5,783 bases of DNA from Polyangium sp. (in: bacteria) (GCA_025450955.1 JANWLJ010000086.1:1-5783), one strand, 5' to 3'. Shown: positions 1 through 4,960, counted from the stretch's first letter. Translations and numbers: made by a program. Notes: generated by a model from the sequence alone, not told the origin.

Positions 1-118
1 CGTCCGAATCGGGCGCGCCGTCGACGGACAGTCCGGCGTCGCGGATCGCCCCGTCGCCTCCGCCCGACGAGCAGCCGACCAAGAGCGCCATCACTCCGAG
101 CCACCCCCAGGTGCGCAT
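1..118 (-). CDS. Lipoprotein, N-terminal part only (runs off window)
   Basis: Reading the minus strand from an ATG at 118 gives 39 codons that stay open to the window edge: MRTWGWLGVMALLVGC followed by SSGGGDGAIRDAGLSVDGAP and more. A short positive start, a hydrophobic stretch at about residues 4-14 and the lipobox LVGC (Cys16) form a clear type II (lipoprotein) signal peptide. After the Cys comes a Ser/Gly/Asp/Ala-rich linker, as is common in myxobacterial surface lipoproteins. The mature domain lies outside the window, so no function can be given. There is no good Shine-Dalgarno sequence before the ATG; the leader is probably very short (see the promoter at 126-153). The gene is divergent from the cytochrome gene at 267. 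An internal ATG at codon 10 is unlikely as the start because it would destroy the signal peptide. Confidence 0.8.
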   Translation of the reverse strand, partial: MRTWGWLGVMALLVGCSSGGGDGAIRDAGLSVDGAPDSD

Positions 119-125
119 CTTCACG

Positions 126-153
126 ATTTTCGATCGGCGGAAGGCCTTGTCAA
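126..153 (-). promoter_or_regulatory. Possible sigma70-like promoter of the left lipoprotein gene
   Basis: On the minus strand a perfect TTGACA (153 to 148) is followed, after 16 bases, by GAAAAT (131 to 126), 4 of 6 matches to TATAAT. The predicted transcription start would fall at about 119-120, directly at the ATG at 118, giving a leaderless or nearly leaderless mRNA. This fits the absence of a ribosome binding site. The assignment rests on pattern only. Confidence 0.35.
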
Positions 154-156
154 CGA

Positions 157-215
157 GGGGTCTCCCCACCCTACTGGGTGCAGCCCTCGGGGCGGCGCTC
201 TCCGGCGTCTGCCGG
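157..215. repeat. Cluster of four small perfect inverted repeats
   Basis: Four short perfect stem-loops follow one another between the divergent genes: GGGG-tct-CCCC (157-167), CACCC-tact-GGGTG (167-180), GCCC-tcg-GGGC (183-193) and CCGGC-gtct-GCCGG (202-215). The first two share base 167. Loops are 3 or 4 bases. They lie upstream of the box at 243-251 and could be protein binding sites or folded DNA/RNA, but GC-rich sequence makes short hairpins readily, so no function is assigned. Confidence 0.3.
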
Positions 216-242
216 GTGAGGCGGGGAGGTCGCTCGGGCCTG

Positions 243-251
243 TGCTAGCGT
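243..251 (+). promoter_or_regulatory. Extended -10-like box TGCTAGCGT before the cytochrome operon
   Basis: TGCTAGCGT has the form TGN + TANNNT (extended -10). The last base is 15 bases before the ATG at 267, so a transcript would start at about 258 with a leader of roughly 9 bases. No -35 hexamer is visible at the expected distance, which is acceptable for an extended -10 promoter. The closely similar TGTTAGCCT stands at 4225-4233 before another gene, which supports both. Confidence 0.4.
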
Positions 252-266
252 TAGCGGTGAGCTTCG

Positions 267-2543
267 ATGCCGTCTTCCACTCGGCATTTTTTTCGGCGGC
301 AGGCGATGGTGATCGCGCTCGCCCTTTCGCTCTGGTGCCTTCACCCGGTGCCGGCCGCGTGGGCGCTCGTGGCCGCTTATGGGCTCGGCTGGCTCGGCAT
401 GAACGCGCTGGTCGCGCTCCGGCCCGAGCTCGCTGAGCTCTCGCTCTCGCGGCCGCAGGCGATCGCCCTGTTTGCGCTCCTCCTGGTGCCGCCGGTCACC
501 GTGCTGGTTCGGCACGGCTCGGAGCTCTTGACCGAGGAGTCGCTGGTCGGCTTTGGCGAGAATGTCCGCGACCACCTGCGGCTCGAACGAACGCCCGCGA
601 TCGCGCCGCCGGTGGTGGTCACCGACGAGCCGCAGACCTTTTATGTGTACGCGCCGGACGCGCGGCAGGTCGAGGTGCGGCTCGGCCCGACCGCGAAGAT
701 GCGTGCCGCGGTCGAGCTCGGGGCGGGGCTGTTCCGGCTCGATTACGACCCGCAAAAAGACGGCGAGCCGCAAGCGGGCGAAGGCGCGACGCAAGCGATC
801 CTGCGCGTCGATGGCAAGAGCGTCGAGCGCACGCTCACGGTGGTGCGGCCGCGCGCGCATCCGCGCTGGCTTCGGCCCTCGCCCGATCGCAAGCTCGCGT
901 GCACGGTCAGCGAGGAGACCGACGCGCTGTTGGTGGTGAGCTCCGACGGAGACGCGCTTCGAACCCACGTCGGCGACGGGCCCACCGACTGCGCGTTCGT
1001 CACCTCGGGCGAGGTCGCCGTCGTCCACCAATTCGACGACTCGTTGTGGCTGGTCGATGCGAAGAGCGGCAGCGTCCTGCAAAAGAGCCGCGTCGGCGAC
1101 TTCGCGGCGCGGCTGGCGGTTTCGCCGTCGGGGCGCCGGCTCGCGATCGCGCTCGATGGCGTGCGCCGCGGCGTGGTCAGCGTCGCGGTGCCGTCGCTGC
1201 GCGTCGAGGCGTTCTCGCCGCTCGAGGTGTCGCCCGACTGGATTGCGTTTGGGGCCGACGACGACACCTTGGTCGTCTCGAGCCGCCGCCCCGCCGAGCT
1301 CCTCAGGCTGCGCGGCAAAGACGGCCGCTATCGCATAGGCGGCGCGCCGCTCGTGCTCGGCTATCCGGCCGTCACCGTCGCGCGAGTGCCGGGCGGCAAG
1401 CAGCTCCTGGTCGCAACCACCGACTATCGACCCGAGGGCGGCCCGAACCCGGGCAACCACTTCATCCAAGATCAGATCCTCACCGTCGACGTGGACGCCT
1501 TTCGCGTGGTGCGCCAGTGGCTCACCGCGCGGCGCAGCGCCCGCCAGAGCCATCCGGGCGACGTCGACGAGGGCGTCTCGCCGATGGGCCTCGACGCGGA
1601 GGCCGACGGCTCGCTCGCGATCGCGTTCGCCGGCACCGACGAGGTGTGGCAGGTGCGCGCCGGCGAGCCGACCCCGCGCGTCTATCCGCTCGACGAGCTG
1701 CCGCTCGCGTCGCCGCACGGGATCGTGCGCTTCGCCGACGGCAATCTGCTCGTGAGCTCGCCGCCCGACGGCACGCTCGGCGTCCTCGGACCGGGCGGCC
1801 AGCTCCGCACCCTGGTGCGCCTCGCTCCCGACGACGACACGCTCTTGCGCAGCGATCCCGACGCGCTCGAGCGCCGGATGGGCGAGCACGACTTCTACGA
1901 GTCCACCCGCTCGGGCGTCTCTTGTCAGAGCTGTCACCTGCACGCGGGCTCGGACGGCGCACTGCACGATCTCGGCGAGCATCGACTCTCGCCGACCTCG
2001 ACGGTGCGCGGGGTGGCCGGCACCGCGCCCTACCTGAGAGACGCGAGCTATCCGCGCGTGCGCGATCTCGACGAGCTGTCGCGCACGCTCTACCGCGGCT
2101 TTTTGCGGGCAGCGCCCGGGCGCGCCGAGACGCTCGAGGCCTACGTCGACGGGCTGCCGCGCCTGCCGAGCCCGCTTCGGCCCGCCGATCGGGATCTCGC
2201 CCGCGAGCGCGCGGGCGTGCGCGCGTTCGTCAAAGCGCGCTGCGCGACCTGCCACGCCTTCCCCGCGTTCACCAACCTCGGCCAACATCCGCTCGCGTCG
2301 ATCTTCCCCGACCGCGCTGACGCGCACGCGCCCGACCGCGCCGGCGCGCGCGCGCCCGACGACGTGATCGACACCCCGTCGCTCCTGTCGGTGCGCTGGG
2401 CCGCGCCCTACCTCAACGACGGGCGCGCGCCGACCTTGCGCTCGGTGATCGAAGCGTGGAACCCGACCAACCACCACGGCGACACCGCGCACCTCACCGC
2501 GCGCGAGCGCGACGACCTCCTCTATTTTCTGGAGTCGCTGTGA
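267..2543 (+). CDS. Membrane-anchored beta-propeller / di-haem cytochrome c fusion
   Basis: 758 residues. The N terminus holds three hydrophobic segments (about 14-29, 30-51 and 65-82). Arg-rich flanks at 7-12 and Arg residues at 52 and 62 suggest an N-in topology with everything after residue 83 in the periplasm. Residues about 118-195 look like a beta-sandwich (FYVYAPDARQVEVRLG...). Residues about 200-515 form repeated beta-strand units of YVTN/WD40-like propeller type (for example LAVSPSGRRLAIAL and GIVRFADGNLLVSSPPDGTL). The C-terminal part is a two-haem cytochrome c module with CQSCH (553-557) and CATCH (659-663). Each haem motif is followed by the family signature: GTAPYLRDASYPRVRDL at 585-601 and TPSLLSVRWAAPYLNDGR at 703-720, as in MauG/cytochrome c peroxidase-related di-haem proteins. 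Redox function is well supported; substrate and peroxidase activity are not. No obvious Met stands in the C-terminal tail as distal ligand, but His736, His737 and His742 are available. Start: ATG 267 has a weak GGTGAG five bases upstream; ATG 306 is an alternative. The gene overlaps the next one by four bases. Confidence 0.88.
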   Translation: MPSSTRHFFRRQAMVIALALSLWCLHPVPAAWALVAAYGLGWLGMNALVALRPELAELSLSRPQAIALFALLLVPPVTVLVRHGSELLTEESLVGFGENVRDHLRLERTPAIAPPVVVTDEPQTFYVYAPDARQVEVRLGPTAKMRAAVELGAGLFRLDYDPQKDGEPQAGEGATQAILRVDGKSVERTLTVVRPRAHPRWLRPSPDRKLACTVSEETDALLVVSSDGDALRTHVGDGPTDCAFVTSGEVAVVHQFDDSLWLVDAKSGSVLQKSRVGDFAARLAVSPSGRRLAIALDGVRRGVVSVAVPSLRVEAFSPLEVSPDWIAFGADDDTLVVSSRRPAELLRLRGKDGRYRIGGAPLVLGYPAVTVARVPGGKQLLVATTDYRPEGGPNPGNHFIQDQILTVDVDAFRVVRQWLTARRSARQSHPGDVDEGVSPMGLDAEADGSLAIAFAGTDEVWQVRAGEPTPRVYPLDELPLASPHGIVRFADGNLLVSSPPDGTLGVLGPGGQLRTLVRLAPDDDTLLRSDPDALERRMGEHDFYESTRSGVSCQSCHLHAGSDGALHDLGEHRLSPTSTVRGVAGTAPYLRDASYPRVRDLDELSRTLYRGFLRAAPGRAETLEAYVDGLPRLPSPLRPADRDLARERAGVRAFVKARCATCHAFPAFTNLGQHPLASIFPDRADAHAPDRAGARAPDDVIDTPSLLSVRWAAPYLNDGRAPTLRSVIEAWNPTNHHGDTAHLTARERDDLLYFLESL
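2307..2354 (+). repeat. 24-bp tandem repeat (two copies) inside the cytochrome gene
   Basis: Bases 2307-2330 and 2331-2354 match at 21 of 24 positions and encode PDRADAHA then PDRAGARA; a third partial copy begins at 2355 (PDD). The repeat keeps the frame and lies in the loop between haem motif 2 and the TPSLLSVR signature, so it probably lengthens a surface linker without disrupting the fold. Confidence 0.7.
2531..2534 (+). promoter_or_regulatory. Shine-Dalgarno GGAG that decides the GTG start at 2540
   Basis: GGAG stands inside the last codons of the cytochrome gene, five bases before GTG 2540. The GTG shares bases with the upstream TGA stop (GTGA). This is a standard arrangement for translational coupling. 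It favours 2540 over the open frame beginning at ATG 2456, which would add an Arg/Pro-rich stretch read from within the upstream gene, and over ATG 2558. Confidence 0.7.
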
Positions 2544-3238
2544 GCCGGCCCGACGCGATGGATGAGGAGTCGGGCTCGCCCAGCGCCCAAGCGGCTCCTC
2601 CAAGCGGACGCGATCGCCGGCGTCGCCTGGCCGCAGGCATCGTCCTCGCGCTCTCGGCCACAGCGCTCGGCCTGGTCGGGCTTTTCGTCCGCTCGCAAGG
2701 CGGGAGCTGGCGCCCGACCGAGGCGCTGTGGCTCGCGCGCGGCACCGGTTGGACTGCGCTCGGCTCGCTGATGCTCGCGCTCTCGGCCACGCCCACCGGA
2801 CGGCTGCTCGCGCGATTTCGCCCTCGATCGGATCTTTCGTCTTGGGTGGTGGCGTTCCGGCGCGCCTTCGGCATCGCCGCGGCGATCCTCGCGCTCTTGC
2901 ACGCAGCGACTGTGCTCGGCCTTTATCTGCGCGGCGCCTGGGCGGCGGTGCTGTCGTTTTCCTATCTGCGCGCGGGCCTGGTGGCGCTCGCGATCCTGAT
3001 CGCGATGCTCGTCACCTCGTTTCCGCCGCTGGTGCGGCGGCTGCACGTCAAGCTGTGGAAACCGCTTCACCGCCTCGGCTACCTGGCCGCGCTGCTCGTC
3101 CTCGACCATCTGCTGCTGTCGCCGTTCGCCCCGCGCGCGCTCACCTTCGAGCTGTTCGGCGCGCTGTTCGCCGTCGGCCTTTTCCGCCTCTTGCCCGCTC
3201 GCCCGTCTATCTCGACGGGCGCCCCGTCGCGCGAATAG
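2540..3238 (+). CDS. MsrQ / ferric-reductase-like haem-b membrane protein
   Basis: 232 residues from GTG 2540. A charged cytosolic N terminus (1-29, ending GRDRRRR) precedes six predicted membrane segments at about 30-51, 62-83, 109-130, 142-164, 179-196 and 203-218. The core matches the ferric-reductase-like transmembrane domain in its MsrQ/YedZ form: RRAFGIAAAILALLHA with His121 in the third segment, then the basic loop RRLHVKLWKPLHRLGYL with His177, then His190 in VLDHLLLSP. The 13-residue His177-His190 spacing and the His in the earlier helix are what is expected of b-haem ligands in this family. MsrQ normally passes electrons from quinols to the periplasmic molybdopterin enzyme MsrP, but no MsrP gene is present here. 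The partner suggested by the GTGA overlap is the di-haem cytochrome upstream. I therefore do not use the symbol msrQ. The tail after residue 218 overlaps the left arm of a large inverted repeat and may be a late addition. Confidence 0.78.
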   Translation: MSRPDAMDEESGSPSAQAAPPSGRDRRRRLAAGIVLALSATALGLVGLFVRSQGGSWRPTEALWLARGTGWTALGSLMLALSATPTGRLLARFRPRSDLSSWVVAFRRAFGIAAAILALLHAATVLGLYLRGAWAAVLSFSYLRAGLVALAILIAMLVTSFPPLVRRLHVKLWKPLHRLGYLAALLVLDHLLLSPFAPRALTFELFGALFAVGLFRLLPARPSISTGAPSRE

Positions 3239-3287
3239 CGTGCGTCAGCGCCCGCGCGCCGCGAGCGCGTCGAGATAGGCGGGCGAG
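3198..3287. repeat. 20-bp inverted repeat spanning the convergent stop codons; possible bidirectional terminator
   Basis: The arms at 3198-3217 and 3268-3287 are reverse complements at 19 of 20 positions, separated by 50 bases. The single mismatch (T3206 against G3279) is a G-U pair in plus-strand RNA, so that transcript can form an unbroken 20-bp stem. Inside it GGGCGC (3217-3222) can also pair with GCGCCC (3248-3253). Both stop codons (ending at 3238 on plus and at 3245 on minus) lie in the loop. There is no T-run, so it is not a classical intrinsic terminator; it could stop both transcripts, protect 3' ends, or be a scar of an inverted duplication. Confidence 0.75.
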
Positions 3288-3769
3288 AGGCCGAAGTCGC
3301 GGCCGCCGCGCACCATCACCTCGAGATAGCCGCGCGACGGCGCCTCCTCGACGGGCAGCCGGCGATCGGGCGCGGCGCGATAGGCGATCGCGTCGAGCGG
3401 CGCGCCTCCTTCGAGCGGCGTGACGGTGACCGCGAACGCTTGATACAGGCCGGAGATCGCGCCCTCTTTATGATCGACGAGCCCGCGCGCGTCGCCCGGC
3501 ATCGGTAGCGCGATGCCTTCGACCTCGGCGCCCGGCGCCTCGACGAGGCTGGCGGTGGCGCCGCCCCAAAATCGGCTGCGCACATCGAACGCGACCCGAT
3601 AGCCGTCGAGCCGCGCTAAAACCGCGCGCTGAAAATCCGGCACCTGATACCCATGCTCCTTCCCCCACGCCGCGAACGCGGCGCGATCGAGCGACGAGCC
3701 ATAGATGAACCACACGAACGGCGCACCGGCGGAAGCCTCGTGCGCCTTGCCGACCACAGGAAGTCCCAT
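3245..3769 (-). CDS. Gamma-glutamylcyclotransferase-like (AIG2/GGCT fold) protein
   Basis: 174 residues, the usual size for the family. The substrate-loop motif FIYGSSLDR at residues 21-29 corresponds to the YGSNL motif of gamma-glutamylcyclotransferases. The probable catalytic acid is Glu102 in DHKEGAISGLY, about 79 residues downstream of the Tyr, close to the spacing in known enzymes. Family members cyclise gamma-glutamyl amines or peptides to 5-oxoproline, or act on related gamma-glutamyl compounds; the exact substrate here cannot be read. There is no signal peptide, so it is cytoplasmic. The start is uncertain: ATG 3769 has no ribosome binding site but has TATAAG six bases before it. GTG codons at residues 5 (3757) and 19 (3715) are alternatives, the last being just ahead of the conserved fold. 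The gene lies 42 bases downstream of the ExbB-like gene on the same strand and could also be read from its promoter. Confidence 0.8.
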   Translation of the reverse strand: MGLPVVGKAHEASAGAPFVWFIYGSSLDRAAFAAWGKEHGYQVPDFQRAVLARLDGYRVAFDVRSRFWGGATASLVEAPGAEVEGIALPMPGDARGLVDHKEGAISGLYQAFAVTVTPLEGGAPLDAIAYRAAPDRRLPVEEAPSRGYLEVMVRGGRDFGLSPAYLDALAARGR

Positions 3770-3775
3770 CCCGCG

Positions 3776-3781
3776 CTTATA
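3776..3781 (-). promoter_or_regulatory. TATAAG -10 box of a probable leaderless transcript
   Basis: On the minus strand TATAAG (3781 to 3776) matches 5 of 6 bases of TATAAT and ends six bases before ATG 3769, so transcription would begin at or next to the A of the start codon. No -35 hexamer and no TG extension are visible. It supports ATG 3769 as the start of the cyclotransferase-like gene. Confidence 0.4.
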
Positions 3782-3811
3782 CCCGATCTCGCCCGGTCGC
3801 CGCTTCCGGGA

Positions 3812-4147
3812 CTACGAGATGGAACCGTTCGCAGGCGAGCGGCGCCGAAAAACGGTGAACCAACCGAGCACCAACGCGACCGCTAAAAGCGCGATCACCG
3901 CGCCCAACGTGTAGCCCATCGCCGACGCGATCCCGGCGCTCAGGACCGACGCTTTCTGCGACGTCTCCACCGCCTTCACGTTCTCGAACGCCGCCCGCAA
4001 CCGGAGGACCGTCACCGCCGGGCCCGCGGCCGAAGCGATGAGCCCGAAAAAACCGACGAGCCCGAGCCAAGCGGGCGCGCCGCGATGCACCAGCCAGCGC
4101 GACCAGAAGACGAACGAGAGGCCCACCGCGACCAGGATCCACGCCAT
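3812..4147 (-). CDS. Short MotA/TolQ/ExbB-like membrane protein
   Basis: 111 residues with three hydrophobic segments at about 1-15, 27-47 and 71-99 and a basic tail (FRRR at 100-103). The stretch from residue 51 (RAAFENVKAVETSQKASVLS) into AGIASAMGYTLGAVIALLAV resembles the conserved end of TolQ/ExbB/MotA proton-channel subunits, where an Ala-Phe, a 'QKA.lL..GI..Am..T' pattern and a Gly-rich helix follow each other. It is about half the length of a normal ExbB (200 or more residues), lacks the large cytoplasmic domain, and has no ExbD/TolR partner gene beside it. Channel function is therefore only a suggestion; it may be a minimal or derived relative, or simply an unrelated three-helix membrane protein. 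The start is well supported by GGGAGGAG six bases before the ATG. A weak CCCGG/CCGGG inverted repeat (3792-3810) lies just after the stop. Confidence 0.65.
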   Translation of the reverse strand: MAWILVAVGLSFVFWSRWLVHRGAPAWLGLVGFFGLIASAAGPAVTVLRLRAAFENVKAVETSQKASVLSAGIASAMGYTLGAVIALLAVALVLGWFTVFRRRSPANGSIS

Positions 4148-4153
4148 GGAGAA

Positions 4154-4161
4154 CTCCTCCC
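4154..4161 (-). promoter_or_regulatory. Strong Shine-Dalgarno GGGAGGAG
   Basis: The minus strand reads GGGAGGAG, then six bases, then ATG 4147. This is one of only two textbook ribosome binding sites in the window and fixes the start of the ExbB-like gene. It also shows that this gene, unlike some of its neighbours, is not leaderless. Confidence 0.75.
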
Positions 4162-4223
4162 ACGAAACGCCAGCGCTCGCACGCGCGATCTCTTTCGAGC
4201 GCGCCTCCCGATCGCGCCGACCA

Positions 4224-4229
4224 ATGTTA
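4224..4229 (-). promoter_or_regulatory. Possible -10 box TAACAT of the ExbB-like gene
   Basis: On the minus strand TAACAT (4229 to 4224) has the TANNNT form and 4 of 6 matches to TATAAT. It would give a leader of about 70 bases ahead of ATG 4147. It overlaps the plus-strand box at 4225-4233, so the two divergent genes could compete for the same polymerase site. No convincing -35 is seen. Confidence 0.25.
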
Positions 4230-4233
4230 GCCT
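4225..4233 (+). promoter_or_regulatory. Extended -10-like box TGTTAGCCT, leaderless start of the TfoX-like gene
   Basis: TGTTAGCCT has the TGN + TANNNT form and ends six bases before ATG 4240, which places the transcription start at the start codon. It agrees with TGCTAGCGT (243-251) at seven of nine positions. There is no ribosome binding site before ATG 4240, as expected for a leaderless mRNA. No -35 hexamer is visible. Confidence 0.45.
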
Positions 4234-4239
4234 CCGAAT

Positions 4240-4647
4240 ATGAACAAGCCGAAAAGCGGATCGAAGCCGGCGCGCAAAGCTGGGACGAAGAAGGCCGCGA
4301 AGAAGCCGGCGAAGACTCAAGCGGCGGCGGCGATCGATCCGAGCTTCGTGCCGGTGGTGGAGGCGTTCGCCAGAAACCGGCAGGTGGTGGCCGGCAGCGG
4401 ATGGGGCGCGGGCAACACCGTGCTCAAGGTGAAGGGGAAGATCTTTGCGATGGTGATCCGCGGCGAGCTGGTCGTCAAAGTTTCCAAGGCGCGGGCGGCG
4501 GAGCTGGTCGACGACGGCACCGGCGGGTATTTCGATCCGCGACGCGACGGCAGGCTGATGAAGGAGTGGGTGGTCGTCGCGCCCGGGCGGGCGGACTGGA
4601 TCTCGCTCGCCAAAGAGGCGCACCGTTTCGTCGGCGAAAACGCCTGA
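4240..4647 (+). CDS. TfoX N-terminal-domain protein with Lys/Ala-rich tail
   Basis: 135 residues. Residues 1-26 are rich in Lys, Ala and Pro (KPARKAGTKKAAKKPAKTQ), resembling the tail of histone H1-like proteins; residues 27-31 are Ala. From about residue 36 the protein matches the TfoX N-terminal domain (TfoX/Sxy family; similar small fold to YjbR/MmcQ): LKVKGKIFAMV at 62-72, GELVVKVSKARAAELV at 75-90, YFDP...GRLMKEWVVV at 97-113, and a final helix LAKEAHRFV (123-131). Classical TfoX/Sxy activates competence genes together with CRP through a longer protein with a C-terminal domain; that domain is absent, so a competence role should not be assumed. The single domain is common in bacteria without known function. 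The basic tail suggests binding to nucleic acid. The gene is divergent from the ExbB-like gene and convergent with the DUF4177-like gene. ATG 4240 is supported by the promoter box six bases upstream. Confidence 0.8.
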   Translation: MNKPKSGSKPARKAGTKKAAKKPAKTQAAAAIDPSFVPVVEAFARNRQVVAGSGWGAGNTVLKVKGKIFAMVIRGELVVKVSKARAAELVDDGTGGYFDPRRDGRLMKEWVVVAPGRADWISLAKEAHRFVGENA

Positions 4648-4674
4648 GCCCGCGTCTCGCAGCGGGCGAGCTCA
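4645..4674. terminator. Hairpin between convergent genes, possible bidirectional terminator
   Basis: GCCCGC (4648-4653) and GCGGGC (4662-4667) form a perfect 6-bp GC stem with an 8-base loop. An alternative fold pairs TGAGC (4645-4649) with GCTCA (4670-4674) around CCGC/GCGG. The structure covers the stop codons of both convergent genes (TGA 4645-4647 on plus, TGA at 4674-4672 on minus). No T-run follows on either side, so termination is plausible but unproven. Confidence 0.45.
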
Positions 4675-4956
4675 GTGGCTGTGCGCGGGCGGCGGCTGGC
4701 GCGGGTACACCATATAGGTGCGCTCGAAGGTGACGTAGGCGCCGGACTCGGCGACCACGCGCCAGCCTTGCTGACCGAGAGCGTTGAGCTGGCCCTCGGC
4801 GCTTTGCGCGCTGCTCCAGCCGAGGTTGAGCACGCGATATTGGTAAATCGGAACGGCGACGTTCTGGGCTCTCGCGGGCGCGACCAGATCTCGACCGGCG
4901 GCGCCGATCGCGCAGCCGAGCAGAAGGCCAATCAGCAGCGTCAGGGTCCTCTTCAT
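4672..4956 (-). CDS. Small exported DUF4177-like protein
   Basis: 94 residues. The N terminus MKRTLTLLIGLLLGC is a clear export signal. It can be read as a lipobox (LLGC, Cys15) or as a signal anchor/type I signal with cleavage after APARA (residue 30); I cannot decide between them. The mature part (about 36-84) fits DUF4177: IYQYRVLNLGW, then EGQLNALGQQGWRVVAESG, then YVTFERTY. In that family 'LN.LG..GW.vV' is the hallmark. No biochemical role is known for the domain. The tail is short, Pro-rich and ends in HSH. The start is fixed by a strong ribosome binding site (4961-4969). It is divergent from the C39-like gene across 205 bases and convergent with the TfoX-like gene. Confidence 0.75.
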   Translation of the reverse strand: MKRTLTLLIGLLLGCAIGAAGRDLVAPARAQNVAVPIYQYRVLNLGWSSAQSAEGQLNALGQQGWRVVAESGAYVTFERTYMVYPRQPPPAHSH

Positions 4957-4960
4957 GTCG

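Noticed and set aside
899..2320. A 473-codon plus-strand frame within the cytochrome gene
   Set aside because: The product is almost wholly Arg/Ala/Pro/Gly with no recognisable fold, and it lies in a shifted frame of a well-supported gene.
2456..2539. Extension of the MsrQ-like protein to ATG 2456
   Set aside because: The extra 28 residues are read from the end of the cytochrome gene in another frame and are Arg/Pro rich; the GGAG and GTGA arrangement at 2531-2543 gives a better start.
171..2603. An 810-codon open frame on the minus strand covering the cytochrome gene
   Set aside because: It is antisense to a protein with clear haem motifs. Its translation is an Arg/Ala/Glu-rich string without domains, as expected when strong GC bias at third positions removes stops from the opposite strand.
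2540..3238. Naming this gene msrQ
   Set aside because: Family resemblance is good, but MsrP is missing nearby and the coupled neighbour is a di-haem cytochrome, so the specific function is not established.
3792..3810. CCCGG/CCGGG inverted repeat after the ExbB-like gene as a terminator
   Set aside because: Only five pairs, a nine-base loop and no T-run; too weak in such GC-rich sequence to call.
4038..4733. A 231-codon plus-strand frame overlapping the ExbB-like and TfoX-like genes
   Set aside because: It contradicts the TfoX-domain frame and the promoter and start at 4240, and its product shows only Arg/Gly-rich sequence.
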